Of a stretch of 64,000 nucleotides of DNA, positions 1 to 8,806 are shown in pieces. The notes under the pieces were generated by a model. The model was given only the letters and a program-made list of their open reading frames with translations, was not told the origin of the DNA and ran no database searches. Position 1 is the first letter of the stretch. Every line of letters starts with the position of its first letter. A program made the translations under genes and the position numbers. The stretch comes from Salinibacillus kushneri (GTDB lineage: Bacteria > Bacillota > Bacilli > Bacillales > Alkalibacillaceae), in assembly GCF_900111405.1 (NCBI RefSeq), contig NZ_FOHJ01000004.1:248001-312000 (forward strand). The letters run 5' to 3'.

Positions 1-647
<647 letters not shown>

Positions 648-667
648 TTAACTATTTTAAAAGCTTT

Positions 668-760
668 TCAGCTAATGGATAATGCATAATATAAGATTAC
701 TAAAGTTAGTCCAAAAAGTGAATAAAATGCTAAGTCGATTTTTGAGATTTTATTAAACAT
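668..760 (-). CDS. 30-residue membrane peptide in the yneA/sosA position (SOS-induced)
   Basis: ATG at 760 has a strong ribosome-binding site (AAGGGGGCGG, 766-776) and the frame runs to TGA at 668. The product has a short basic start (MFNKISKID) and one hydrophobic segment, about residues 9-28, ending at residue 30. In B. subtilis this slot between lexA and yneB holds yneA, a roughly 105-residue SOS cell-division inhibitor with a membrane anchor and a LysM domain; staphylococcal SosA is about 77 residues. Here only the membrane part could exist, since yneB begins 33 nt downstream and leaves no room for a LysM domain. Position, promoter and RBS support a real gene. That it inhibits division is inference from context. 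Confidence 0.7.
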   Translation of the reverse strand: MFNKISKIDLAFYSLFGLTLVILYYALSIS

Positions 761-778
761 AAAAACCGCCCCCTTAAT

Positions 779-792
779 AGAACTTTTGTTCG
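779..792. promoter_or_regulatory. LexA (SOS) box 1
   Basis: Reads AGAAC TTTT GTTCG, one base from the Bacillus LexA consensus CGAAC-N4-GTTCG. It lies just downstream of the predicted start of transcription of the peptide-yneB unit. Confidence 0.8.
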
Positions 793-807
793 CCCTTTGT
801 TAATTCC

Positions 808-835
808 ATTATACTAGAACATTTGTTCCTGTCAA
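808..835 (-). promoter_or_regulatory. SOS promoter of the peptide-yneB unit
   Basis: On the minus strand a consensus -35 TTGACA (830-835) and -10 TATAAT (808-813) are separated by 16 nt. LexA box 2 fills the spacer almost exactly, so bound LexA would block polymerase directly. Confidence 0.8.
816..829. promoter_or_regulatory. LexA (SOS) box 2
   Basis: Reads AGAAC ATTT GTTCC and lies between the -35 and -10 elements of the minus-strand promoter. Confidence 0.75.
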
Positions 836-844
836 CATTTTTCC

Positions 845-858
845 CGAACGAATGTTTG
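845..858. promoter_or_regulatory. LexA (SOS) box 3
   Basis: Reads CGAAC GAAT GTTTG. It overlaps the -35 of the lexA promoter, consistent with autorepression of lexA. Confidence 0.75.
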
Positions 859-884
859 TTAAATGTGGAAAATCATGCTATAAT
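856..884 (+). promoter_or_regulatory. lexA promoter
   Basis: -35 TTGTTA (856-861), 17-nt spacer, -10 TATAAT (879-884), with the lexA start codon 38 nt further on. Confidence 0.75.
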
Positions 885-921
885 ACAGACAGTTGATATA
901 TATGTACGAGGTGAGATAAAT

Positions 922-1545
922 ATGACCAAGCTATCCAAAAGACAAGAAGCAATCCTGGAATACATAAAAGAACAAGTAACCGCTAAAGGATATCCTCCAT
1001 CTGTTAGAGAAATTGCACAGGCAGTCGGTCTTGCATCCAGCTCTACTGTTCATGGACACTTATCACGTTTAGAAGAAAAAGGCTTTATTCGAAGAGACCC
1101 TACCAAACCGAGAGCAATTGAAGTTTTAGAACTGGAAGAGGCGCAAAATGTTCCCAAAACCGATGCATTATACGCTCCGGTTATTGGTAAGGTTACAGCT
1201 GGTGAACCAATTACTGCGATTGAGAATATTGAAGAATATGTACCCGTACCCGAACACTTAGCGATTTCTGAAGATGATGTATTTGTATTAAATGTACAAG
1301 GAGAAAGTATGATTGAGGCTGGTATCCTTGATGGGGATCGCGTCATTATTCGTAAACAGCAAACCGCTCAAAATGGTGAAATTGTAGTAGCGATGACAGA
1401 AGATGAAGAAGCAACGGTTAAACGTTTCTTTAAGGAAAAGGATTATATCCGCTTGCAGCCTGAGAATGCTACAATGGAACCAATTATCGTTAATGATGTA
1501 ACCATTTTAGGAAAAGTGATTGGTCTGTTTAGAGAAATTCACTAA
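922..1545 (+). CDS. lexA: LexA, SOS transcriptional repressor
   Basis: 207 residues, the family length. It represses DNA-damage genes until RecA filaments trigger its self-cleavage. The N-terminal winged helix (about 1-65) contains PPSVREI and SSTVHGHL. The S24-type protease domain contains the Ala93-Gly94 cleavage bond (VTAGEP), catalytic Ser129 (GESMIEAG) and Lys167 (TVKRFF). The ATG at 922 is chosen over an upstream in-frame start because MTKLSKRQ is the conserved N-terminus and GAGGTGAG precedes it. It is divergent from the peptide-yneB unit and shares a control region with three LexA boxes. One of the few plus-strand genes here. Confidence 0.97.
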   Translation: MTKLSKRQEAILEYIKEQVTAKGYPPSVREIAQAVGLASSSTVHGHLSRLEEKGFIRRDPTKPRAIEVLELEEAQNVPKTDALYAPVIGKVTAGEPITAIENIEEYVPVPEHLAISEDDVFVLNVQGESMIEAGILDGDRVIIRKQQTAQNGEIVVAMTEDEEATVKRFFKEKDYIRLQPENATMEPIIVNDVTILGKVIGLFREIH

Positions 1546-1572
1546 TCATAAATCAAATTAATAGTTTTATAG

Positions 1573-1620
1573 ATTAGGCCATTATTCATCAGGTGATGAG
1601 TAATGGCCTAATTATTTGGG
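1573..1620 (+). terminator. lexA terminator
   Basis: Long stem ATTAGGCCATTA / TAATGGCCTAAT with a loop region in between, followed by a moderately T-rich tail. Confidence 0.7.
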
Positions 1621-1691
1621 ATATAAGCTAAAGATGTGTTTGTATAGGTTTTAAAATCGTTCATATACTAAGTAAAAAAGTGGTGAAAATA

Positions 1692-1826
1692 ATGAATCAG
1701 ATAAGTCGATTACTTAAAATTAACAATGGATTAAATATAGTGATTATCATAATGACAATTATTCATCATTTTATGATTAAGAATTCCATTGATAGTGGTA
1801 ATAATCAGGGAAATAATGATGGTTGA
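1692..1826 (+). CDS. Doubtful 44-residue ORF, possible membrane peptide
   Basis: ATG at 1692 to TGA, encoding a basic start, a hydrophobic stretch (NIVIIIMTIIHHFMI, about residues 15-29) and a polar Asn/Gly-rich tail (NNQGNNDG). A weak GTGGTG element precedes the ATG. The layout resembles a small membrane protein, but I recognise no family and the RBS is poor. It sits in a 334-nt stretch between the lexA and glnA terminators that otherwise holds nothing recognisable. Confidence 0.3.
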   Translation: MNQISRLLKINNGLNIVIIIMTIIHHFMIKNSIDSGNNQGNNDG

Positions 1827-1837
1827 CTTATGACTGT

Positions 1838-1873
1838 ATAAAAAATTCCTTGACGCTGTGCGCCAAGGAATTC
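1838..1873 (-). terminator. glnA terminator
   Basis: Minus-strand hairpin with arms AATTCCTTGG / CAAGGAATT and an inner GCG/CGC, followed by TTTTTTAT. Confidence 0.8.
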
Positions 1874-1879
1874 GTAAAA

Positions 1880-3217
1880 TTAATACGTCTGTAAATACTG
1901 CTCTCTTTCCCAAGGATGTACCTGTGTACGGAACATATCCCACTCGATTTCTTTTGCTTCTACAAAGTGTTCAAACAAGTGTTCACCTAAAGCATTTACA
2001 AGCACTTCGTCGCTCTTAAGCTCTTGAAGGGCATCATATAGGGTAGCTGGCAAATCTTTAATACCTTTTTCTTCCCGTTCTTCTCTTTCCATTACATAAA
2101 TATTTCGATCAATTGGCTCCGGAGCAGTTAAATCATTTTTAACACCATCAAGTCCTGAAGCAAGTAATACACTCATAGCTAAGTAAGGATTAGCTGATGG
2201 ATCAACACTTCGAACTTCAATTCGTGTACTTAAACCACGTGAAGATGGAACGCGAATCAATGGACTGCGGTTTTTACCTGACCAGGCAACATAACTAGGA
2301 GCTTCAAATCCTGGTACCAGTCGTTTGTAAGAATTGACTGTTGGATTCGTAACAGCCGTAAAGCTTGTTGCGTGTTTTATAACACCTGCAATAAATTGAT
2401 AAGCGGTTTTACTTAATTCTAAATCACCGGTAGAATTATAGAATGCATTTTCACCGTCCTTAAATAAAGACATATTGGAATGCATTCCAGAACCATTCAT
2501 ACCAAATAGTGGTTTAGGCATAAACGTTGCATGCAATCCATGTTTTCTCGCAATGGTTTTTACTACTAATTTAAAGGTTTGAATATCATCACAGTGCTTA
2601 AGTGCATCAGCATACTTAAAATCAATTTCGTGTTGTCCAGGTGCTACCTCATGGTGGGAAGCTTCAATTTCAAAGCCCATTTCTTCAAGCTCTAATACAA
2701 TATCGCGACGGCAGTTCTCACCCAAGTCAGTAGGCGCTAAGTCAAAATATCCGCCTTTATCGTTTAATTCCATTGTTGGTTCATCTTTTTCATCCAATTT
2801 AAATAAGAAAAATTCTGGTTCAGTACCGATATTGAATGCATTAAAACCTAACTCTTCCATTTTCTCAACATTTTTCTTTAAGTTGTAACGTGGGCATCCT
2901 TCAAAAGGTGTCCCATCCGGATTATAGATATCACAAATGAAACGTGCTACTTTACCTTTCTCAGAAGTCCAAGGGAATACAACAAACGTATCTAAATCTG
3001 GATAGAGCAGCATATCTGATTCTTCAATGCGCACAAATCCTTCAATGGATGATCCATCAAAAGTGATTTTGTTATCCAGTGCTTTTTCCAATTGGCTTAA
3101 TGGGATTTCAACATTTTTAATAGTCCCAAGCAAATCTGTGAATTGTAAGCGAATAAATTTTACATCTTCTTCTTCAATCCTTTTTAAAATCTCTTCTCTT
3201 GTAAATTTTGTCCCCAT
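1880..3217 (-). CDS. glnA: Glutamine synthetase, type I
   Basis: 445 residues (B. subtilis GlnA is 444). It makes glutamine from glutamate, ammonia and ATP. Visible signatures include FDGSSIEGF near the N-terminus, EPEFFLF and the ATP/metal site segment [11 protein letters not shown], the glutamate flap [10 protein letters not shown], and RVPSSRG near the C-terminus. It has the Gram-positive GSI-alpha layout. It lies 19 nt downstream of glnR, forming the usual glnRA operon, and in that family its feedback-inhibited form also controls GlnR and TnrA. The RBS AGGAGG precedes the ATG. Confidence 0.97.
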   Translation of the reverse strand: MGTKFTREEILKRIEEEDVKFIRLQFTDLLGTIKNVEIPLSQLEKALDNKITFDGSSIEGFVRIEESDMLLYPDLDTFVVFPWTSEKGKVARFICDIYNPDGTPFEGCPRYNLKKNVEKMEELGFNAFNIGTEPEFFLFKLDEKDEPTMELNDKGGYFDLAPTDLGENCRRDIVLELEEMGFEIEASHHEVAPGQHEIDFKYADALKHCDDIQTFKLVVKTIARKHGLHATFMPKPLFGMNGSGMHSNMSLFKDGENAFYNSTGDLELSKTAYQFIAGVIKHATSFTAVTNPTVNSYKRLVPGFEAPSYVAWSGKNRSPLIRVPSSRGLSTRIEVRSVDPSANPYLAMSVLLASGLDGVKNDLTAPEPIDRNIYVMEREEREEKGIKDLPATLYDALQELKSDEVLVNALGEHLFEHFVEAKEIEWDMFRTQVHPWEREQYLQTY

Positions 3218-3236
3218 AAGTATCCTCCTATATTTT

Positions 3237-3650
3237 TTAATGGAAGAATCTTGATAATTCTCCCTGTCTTAACGAATTCTTGTTCAACCTTCCCGCCTCT
3301 AACAATTCCTTACGCAGAAGATTTCGTAATTCTCTGTCGGATAACGCTTGTTTTACTTCCACTTCCAGTTTCTCTTCTTTAGGTACTTCTTCTGTTTCTG
3401 TCTTGGTGGTTTTGTTAGAAAGCATCTCTTTGATACCTGCTAAGTTTACTCCCTTATCAATTAAATCCTTTATTTCCAGTAAACGATCAACATCGTTAAA
3501 GGAAAATAAACGACGATTGCCTTTGGAGCGTGCAGGGTGTACTAATCCATTTTCCTCATAATAACGGATTTGTCTCGCTGTTAAATCAGTCAAAGAAGTA
3601 ATGATGCTCATTGGGAAAAGAGGCGTTGAGCGTCGATTGAGATCACTCAT
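3237..3650 (-). CDS. glnR: GlnR, MerR-family nitrogen repressor
   Basis: 137 residues. It represses glnRA during nitrogen excess, with feedback-inhibited glutamine synthetase as chaperone in the family. The MerR winged helix is visible: [14 protein letters not shown] then [15 protein letters not shown]. The C-terminal tail is Lys/Glu rich and ends in [10 protein letters not shown], similar to the autoinhibitory tail of B. subtilis GlnR. The start at 3650 ([12 protein letters not shown]) is preferred to an upstream in-frame ATG because GGAGGTGC lies just before it and the sequence matches GlnR N-termini. Confidence 0.95.
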   Translation of the reverse strand: MSDLNRRSTPLFPMSIITSLTDLTARQIRYYEENGLVHPARSKGNRRLFSFNDVDRLLEIKDLIDKGVNLAGIKEMLSNKTTKTETEEVPKEEKLEVEVKQALSDRELRNLLRKELLEAGRLNKNSLRQGELSRFFH

Positions 3651-3680
3651 ATTAGCACCTCCAATCTTTAATTTAAATTT

Positions 3681-3709
3681 ATTATACTTTTCGTACAATT
3701 ATCTGTCAA
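3681..3709 (-). promoter_or_regulatory. glnRA promoter
   Basis: Minus-strand -35 TTGACA (3704-3709), 17-nt spacer, -10 TATAAT (3681-3686): a near-perfect vegetative promoter. Confidence 0.85.
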
Positions 3710-3713
3710 CACG

Positions 3714-3730
3714 TGTAAGGAAACTTTACA
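3714..3730 (-). promoter_or_regulatory. GlnR/TnrA operator
   Basis: TGTAA-N7-TTACA, an exact fit to the Bacillus GlnR/TnrA consensus TGTNA-N7-TNACA. It lies 4 nt upstream of the -35, where glnRAo1 sits in B. subtilis. Confidence 0.85.
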
Positions 3731-3751
3731 TAAAATGTTCATATTTTTTTA

Positions 3752-5026
3752 TCATCCACTTACTGATTGAGTAAATGAAATATCAAAACCCTTTTCCACC
3801 ATGGTTTCTATAGCTGATATAACAGCAATTTTTACATGCTCATAGGTCAATCCACCTTGAATATAAGCTGTATAAGGGGGTCTTATGGGGCCATCAGCTG
3901 ATAATTCTATACTTGCTCCCTGAACAAAAGTCCCTGCTGCCATAATTACATCATGTTCGTATCCGGGCATCGGACTTGGGTAAGGGACAACATGAGAATT
4001 TATAGGGGATGCTTTTTGAATGGCCTGACAAAAAGCAACCATCATTTCTTCGTCAGGAAAATTTACTGACTGAATTAAATCAGTTCGCCATTCTTTATAT
4101 GATGGTTTTGTATGAAATCCACATTTTTCTAATATACGTGACGTAAAAATCGCACCCTTTAACGATTCTCCTACTATATGGGGAGCCATAAATAATCCTT
4201 GGAACATCTCCTGAAGACTGTAAAGAGTTGCACCGGCTTCTTTACCAAGCCCTGGCGCAGTGAGACGACTGGCACATTTCTCGATTAAATGTTGACGCCC
4301 TACTATATAACCACCTGTTTTGGCCAATCCTCCTCCAGGGTTTTTGATTAATGATCCAGCCATCAAATCGGCACCTATATCCGTAGGTTCATCTAGTTCA
4401 ACAAATTCTCCATAGCAATTGTCAACAAAAACGATACACCTTGGATTCATTGACTTCACAAAATCAATCATTTCCCTCATTTCCTGTACCGTAAAAGACG
4501 GGCGATTGTCATAGCCCTTCGATCGTTGAATCGCAATCATTTTAGTGTGTTCATGGATGGATTCCTTTACCATGTCATAATCAACATAGCCGTTTTCCTT
4601 TAAATCAATATGCTGATAATGAATTTGAAAATCCTTAAGGGATCCTTTTCCCTCTCCTCTAACACCGACGATTTCCTCCAAAGTATCATAAGGTTTGCCG
4701 GTTATATAAAGAAGTTCATCCCCTGGTCTTAGTACACCAAATAAACTTAATGTGATGGCATGTGTGCCGGAAATGATTTGAGGCCTTACTAAAGCATCTT
4801 CTGTTCCAAATACATCAGCAAAAACCCTCTCTAATACCTCCCTTCCTAAATCATCATAGCCGTATCCTGTAGTTGGATTAAAGTGGGTATCGCTCACTTG
4901 ATGCTTCTGAAAAGCATTTAACACTTTTCTTTGATTAGCTTCCACAATGGTCTGTACTTGTTGATGATATGGCGCGATCTCTGTTTCTGTTAGTTCAACA
5001 GCCTTGTTTATTGCTTCTCTTTCCAT
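3752..5026 (-). CDS. ynbB: YnbB-like PLP-dependent enzyme (aluminium resistance / Met gamma-lyase-like)
   Basis: 424 residues. A fold-type I PLP enzyme of the Cys/Met-metabolism superfamily, long annotated as aluminium resistance protein. Visible signatures: HFNPTTGYGYDDLGRE near residue 50, the substrate-side ALVRPQIISGTHAI, and the likely Schiff-base lysine in GSLIKNPGGG. The gene follows hflX with only 2 nt between, so the two are probably cotranscribed, as ynbAB are in B. subtilis. The substrate of this subgroup is not established; the aluminium label should not be read as a known function. Confidence 0.85.
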   Translation of the reverse strand: MEREAINKAVELTETEIAPYHQQVQTIVEANQRKVLNAFQKHQVSDTHFNPTTGYGYDDLGREVLERVFADVFGTEDALVRPQIISGTHAITLSLFGVLRPGDELLYITGKPYDTLEEIVGVRGEGKGSLKDFQIHYQHIDLKENGYVDYDMVKESIHEHTKMIAIQRSKGYDNRPSFTVQEMREMIDFVKSMNPRCIVFVDNCYGEFVELDEPTDIGADLMAGSLIKNPGGGLAKTGGYIVGRQHLIEKCASRLTAPGLGKEAGATLYSLQEMFQGLFMAPHIVGESLKGAIFTSRILEKCGFHTKPSYKEWRTDLIQSVNFPDEEMMVAFCQAIQKASPINSHVVPYPSPMPGYEHDVIMAAGTFVQGASIELSADGPIRPPYTAYIQGGLTYEHVKIAVISAIETMVEKGFDISFTQSVSG

Positions 5027-5028
5027 AA

Positions 5029-6276
5029 TTATTGCTCCTTATTAATATAATGTTCATAAATGGGATGACTTGGATCTACATAACCAGTTAACGTGAAGTC
5101 TTCTGTGTCCGGTTCAAAATTTTCTGTTTCCACTATGGTATGATTTTTAATTCGGTGTAATAGTCTACCATCGTGAATCGGCACATTTAACTTGTAATAT
5201 TTCCATTCTGATTTTACGACTTCCTCAATTTTCTCAAGAAGTCGATTCAGGTCTTGGTTGTCAAATGCGCTAATCGTAATGTATGGATGAGAATTCGGAA
5301 TAAAATCTGCCGGAAATTGATCCCGTTTATTATAAACTGTTAACGTTGGCAGTCTACTTGCGCCAAGTTCTTCTAACAGGTTATAGACTGTTAGCTCGTG
5401 ATGTGGAAAATCTTCATTTGAACCGTCTACCACATGAAGAATAAAATCTGCTTCAGTTACCTCTTCTAACGTAGAACGAAAGGCCGCCACCAGGGTTGTA
5501 GGTAAATCCTGAATAAATCCAACTGTATCTGTCATAATGGCTTCAAACCCATTAGCTAAACGAACTCTTCTTGTTAAAGGATCTAGTGTAGCAAATAACT
5601 GGTTTTCTTCTAATGACTCACTTTTGGTTAAACGGTTAAATAATGTAGATTTCCCTGCATTGGTATACCCAACAATGGCAATTTGAAAGGCCTGGTTTTC
5701 TTTTCTTCGTTTACGGTACTGACTGCGCTGGTTCACGACAGCTCCTAATTGTTCCTTAATCTCTGTTATCCTGCGTCTAATATGGCGCCGATCTGTTTCT
5801 AATTTTGTTTCACCTGGTCCTCTCGTTCCAATCCCTGCACCTAAACGGGACATTTCAGTACCTTGTCCATACAATCGTGGCAGTAAATACTGCATTTGTG
5901 CAAGCTCCACCTGAAGCTTTCCTTCCCTTGTCTTAGCTCGTCCAGCAAATATATCAAGAATAAGCTGTGTACGATCAATCACCCGGGCATTCAGACGGTC
6001 ACTTAGATTTTTTAACTGCCCAGGTGATACCTCGTCATTTAATATGACGAGGTCAACAGGATTCTCTTCTAGCATTTGCTGAATTTCATCCAACTTTCCT
6101 TCTCCTATATAGAGTGCAGAATGAACTTTGTCACGTTTTTGTACAATAACATCAACAACTTCTCCATTCGCCGTTTCAGTCAGTTGTTTCAGTTCTTCAA
6201 GGGATGTGTAAAATCGCTGTTCTTTAGTCCCTTTAATGTGACAGGCAATTAATAATACCTGTTCCTTATTGTTCAT
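5029..6276 (-). CDS. hflX: HflX, ribosome-associated GTPase
   Basis: 415 residues (ynbA in B. subtilis). HflX binds and splits stalled or stressed 70S ribosomes. The N-terminal subdomain carries the glycine-rich segment LGAGIGTRGPGETKLE. The G domain has P-loop GYTNAGKST (about 203-211), DTVGF (G3) and NKRD (G4). A C-terminal domain of about 60 residues follows. It sits 19 nt after spoVK and 2 nt before ynbB. Confidence 0.95.
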   Translation of the reverse strand: MNNKEQVLLIACHIKGTKEQRFYTSLEELKQLTETANGEVVDVIVQKRDKVHSALYIGEGKLDEIQQMLEENPVDLVILNDEVSPGQLKNLSDRLNARVIDRTQLILDIFAGRAKTREGKLQVELAQMQYLLPRLYGQGTEMSRLGAGIGTRGPGETKLETDRRHIRRRITEIKEQLGAVVNQRSQYRKRRKENQAFQIAIVGYTNAGKSTLFNRLTKSESLEENQLFATLDPLTRRVRLANGFEAIMTDTVGFIQDLPTTLVAAFRSTLEEVTEADFILHVVDGSNEDFPHHELTVYNLLEELGASRLPTLTVYNKRDQFPADFIPNSHPYITISAFDNQDLNRLLEKIEEVVKSEWKYYKLNVPIHDGRLLHRIKNHTIVETENFEPDTEDFTLTGYVDPSHPIYEHYINKEQ

Positions 6277-6295
6277 AACATCATAACTCCTTTAA

Positions 6296-7222
6296 TTACG
6301 GGTAAGTTTCATTCTTAAAATCAAAGTCCTCCGGTTTTAATGAAACTAAATCTTTTGCACCAAACCGATTAGTTGCAACAAGGCGCAGAGCCTGCCTCCT
6401 GATTGCTTCTTCTACCTTATTTCGAACGTACCTTCCATTTGAAAAATTATCCTTTTGAAGATCCTGCAATTCCCTTAAATGATTTCTAAATTTAAAATAA
6501 GCAGATTGAGTCAATTCATATTGTTTTCGCTCAGTTATAATTTGTGCAATTTCCAACAATTCATCAACTGTATAGTCTTTGAAGTCTACAATAATCGGAA
6601 ATCTTGATTTTAATCCAGGATTGAGGAATAAAAAGTGATCCATTTCATTTGGATAACCTGCCAGAATCAAGACAAAGTCCTGATGGTAATCCTCCATGTG
6701 TTTAACCAATGTGTCAATGGCCTCTTTACCAAAGTCCTTTTCTCCGCCTCTTCCTAGAGAATAAGCTTCATCTATAAATAATACGCCGCCCATGGCCTTC
6801 TTAATTAAATCTCTGGTTTTCTGAGCAGTATGTCCGATATATTCACCAACGAGATCAGCACGTTCAGCTTCAATCAAATGACCTTTTGACAACAAATTCA
6901 TTTGATGAAATAATCGAGCGATCTCCCTTGCAATTGAAGTCTTTCCGGTACCGGGGTTCCCTTTAAAAAGCATATGAAGCATTTGCTGTTCAACTTTTAA
7001 TCCTTCTTCTTCTCTTTTTCGATTCACAAGAACTTTCGCATAGATTTCCTTTAATGTATGCTTTAAAGTTTCCATTCCAATATATGAAGAAAACGCCTGA
7101 TCAATAAAACGGAAACGCTGATCTTTATTATGGGTAATTTCATAGGATTTTAATGTGTTTGGATTCTCCTGATCATGTAACACAACATTGATCTGACCCT
7201 TCCGCTTCGCCTGTAAATTCAA
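6296..7222 (-). CDS. spoVK: SpoVK, AAA ATPase of stage V sporulation
   Basis: 308 residues (about 322 in B. subtilis). A CbbX-like AAA protein needed for spore maturation. Walker A GNPGTGKT (88-95), Walker B GVLFIDEAYSL, then the sensor region PGLKSRF are present, with an ordinary AAA lid after. The start is TTG at 7222, with GGGGTG 7 nt upstream. It heads a spoVK-hflX-ynbB run and is separated from hfq by the hfq terminator and repeat copy A, so it needs its own promoter; in B. subtilis it is mother-cell expressed. I could not pin a sporulation promoter here. Confidence 0.93.
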   Translation of the reverse strand: MNLQAKRKGQINVVLHDQENPNTLKSYEITHNKDQRFRFIDQAFSSYIGMETLKHTLKEIYAKVLVNRKREEEGLKVEQQMLHMLFKGNPGTGKTSIAREIARLFHQMNLLSKGHLIEAERADLVGEYIGHTAQKTRDLIKKAMGGVLFIDEAYSLGRGGEKDFGKEAIDTLVKHMEDYHQDFVLILAGYPNEMDHFLFLNPGLKSRFPIIVDFKDYTVDELLEIAQIITERKQYELTQSAYFKFRNHLRELQDLQKDNFSNGRYVRNKVEEAIRRQALRLVATNRFGAKDLVSLKPEDFDFKNETYP

Positions 7223-7286
7223 TTCACTTCACCCCTTATCTACGATTACTATACGTAAACAAAGGATTTTTGTGACACCAGCCTAT

Positions 7287-7373
7287 TAAGAAAAGCGAAG
7301 GCGACTGATTAGGTCAGGCGGCATAAGCAGAATTCACGTAGTGGTGCGCCTTTCACCACGACGTAACTTGGAC
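7287..7373. repeat. Composite hairpin repeat, copy A (left half plus central hairpin)
   Basis: Begins with the conserved AAAAGCGAAGGCGACTG flank, continues through GCATAAGCAGAATTCACG and the inner hairpin GTGGT-gcgcctttc-ACCAC, then stops matching after ACGT. The right arm (TTCTGCTTATG) seen in copy B1 is missing. It lies between the hfq terminator and spoVK. Confidence 0.8.
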
Positions 7374-7375
7374 AC

Positions 7376-7404
7376 AATAAAACGGATGCTCCTTATGCAT
7401 CCGC
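7376..7404 (-). terminator. hfq terminator
   Basis: Minus-strand stem CGGATGC / GCATCCG (7383-7403) followed by TTTTATT. Confidence 0.85.
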
Positions 7405-7414
7405 TATGCTCATC

Positions 7415-7639
7415 TTATTCTTTTTCCAGAGTGACTTGCTTAACCGGTGCGAAGGTTGAAATCGCATGTTTAAAAATTAATTGCTGCTTACCATCTACTT
7501 CCAAAAGAACCGTAAAATTATCAAAAGACTTTACTACCCCTTTTAATTGAAAGCCATTTGTTAAAAAAACGGTGACCGGAGTGTGATCTTTTCTAATTTG
7601 GTTTAAAAACTGATCTTGGATATTCACAGATTGTGCCAT
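7415..7639 (-). CDS. hfq: Hfq, RNA-binding Sm-like protein
   Basis: 74 residues (B. subtilis Hfq 73). Forms a hexameric ring that binds small RNAs and A-rich RNA. The Sm1 motif ([20 protein letters not shown]) and Sm2 motif ([10 protein letters not shown]) are clear. Unlike proteobacterial Hfq there is no long C-terminal tail, only VKQVTLEKE. It lies 32 nt downstream of miaA, the classic miaA-hfq pair, with AGGAGG before ATG. Confidence 0.96.
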   Translation of the reverse strand: MAQSVNIQDQFLNQIRKDHTPVTVFLTNGFQLKGVVKSFDNFTVLLEVDGKQQLIFKHAISTFAPVKQVTLEKE

Positions 7640-7671
7640 GAAATTTTCCTCCTCTAATTATCTATATTTGA

Positions 7672-8613
7672 TTATTTCGTGAAATTTTGAAGCATTCCTT
7701 CTAAATCCTGAAAAATTAATGAAAAAGTTTCCTGAATAGTGGACTCAGAAATCGAGTACCAATGGACATCCATTTTATTACGAAAATATGTGTACTGACG
7801 TTTCGCATACCTTCGAGAATTTCGTTTTAACCGTTCAATGGATTCATATAAGGTCCACTCTCCATAAAAATAAGGAACAAATTCTTTATATCCTATTCCC
7901 TGCATCGACTGAGCATTCTTAAGCCCTTTATCATAAAGCTTTTTGGCTTCCTTTAAAAGGCCTTCCTCCATCATAAGATCGACTCTTTGATTAATTCTTT
8001 TATACAATTCCTCCCGTTCCATTGAGAGCCCAATTAAAATAGGATTGTAAGGAGACTCATCTGCTTGTTTCTGTTGTAACTCGGACATGGTTAACCCAGT
8101 GTTTTCATAAACCTCTAAAGCACGGATAACCCTCCGTCGATTATTCGGGTGAATTTTTTTTGCTTGTTCCGGATCAACCTTCATAAGTTTGTTGTAAAAA
8201 GGTTCAATCCCCTTTTCATTAATGGCTGCAATCATCTTCTGTTCAAATTGATCATCCCTTTTATGAGACGAAAAATTAAAATTATATAAAGCAGATTGTA
8301 TGTATAAACCTGTTCCTCCAGCTAAAATAGGAAGGAGTCCACGTTCATGGATAGTATCAATATAATATTGTACATGCTCCTGAAAATCGGCAACCGAAAA
8401 ATCTTCATACGGATCCCTGATATCAATCATATAATGAGGAATTCCCTGTCTTTCTTCTTCGGTTACTTTTGCTGTTCCGATATCTAAACCTTTATAAATC
8501 TGCATAGAATCTCCGCTGATTATTTCTCCTTTAAACCGCTTAGCCAATTCTACACTGAGCTTCGTCTTTCCAACGGCAGTAGGTCCGACTACAGCAACGA
8601 CATTTGTTTTCAT
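7672..8613 (-). CDS. miaA: MiaA, tRNA dimethylallyltransferase
   Basis: 313 residues. Transfers a dimethylallyl group to A37 of tRNAs reading UNN codons; MiaB, also in this window, later methylthiolates the product. P-loop GPTAVGKT (10-17), SGDSMQIYKGLDIGTAK, and AGGTGLY are visible, with RYAKRQYTYFRN in the C-terminal tRNA-binding part. The start at 8613 (MKTNVVAVVG) is chosen over an upstream in-frame start because TGGAGGT lies 7 nt before it and MiaA proteins start just before the P-loop. Confidence 0.96.
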   Translation of the reverse strand: MKTNVVAVVGPTAVGKTKLSVELAKRFKGEIISGDSMQIYKGLDIGTAKVTEEERQGIPHYMIDIRDPYEDFSVADFQEHVQYYIDTIHERGLLPILAGGTGLYIQSALYNFNFSSHKRDDQFEQKMIAAINEKGIEPFYNKLMKVDPEQAKKIHPNNRRRVIRALEVYENTGLTMSELQQKQADESPYNPILIGLSMEREELYKRINQRVDLMMEEGLLKEAKKLYDKGLKNAQSMQGIGYKEFVPYFYGEWTLYESIERLKRNSRRYAKRQYTYFRNKMDVHWYSISESTIQETFSLIFQDLEGMLQNFTK

Positions 8614-8680
8614 TTCGCAGACCTCCAGATGCCTAAACAAGCTATTACACTTACTAAAAGTACAATCACTTGTTTCTCAT

Positions 8681-8708
8681 ATTATACACGATGTGGATCT
8701 ATATGCAA
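8681..8708 (-). promoter_or_regulatory. Candidate miaA-hfq promoter
   Basis: Minus-strand TTGCAT (8703-8708), 16-nt spacer, TATAAT (8681-8686), about 70 nt upstream of the miaA start. Confidence 0.65.
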
Positions 8709-8806
8709 AATTTTACAAAAGAGATTTTTAACGTGTAAAAACCAATCAAAAGAGAGATACCTGAACGTATCTGCTCATTTTGGTTGGGTAAGTATAAAAG
8801 GATTCA

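Noticed and set aside
1731-1943. 70-codon minus-strand ORF
   Set aside because: It crosses the glnA stop and terminator in another frame.
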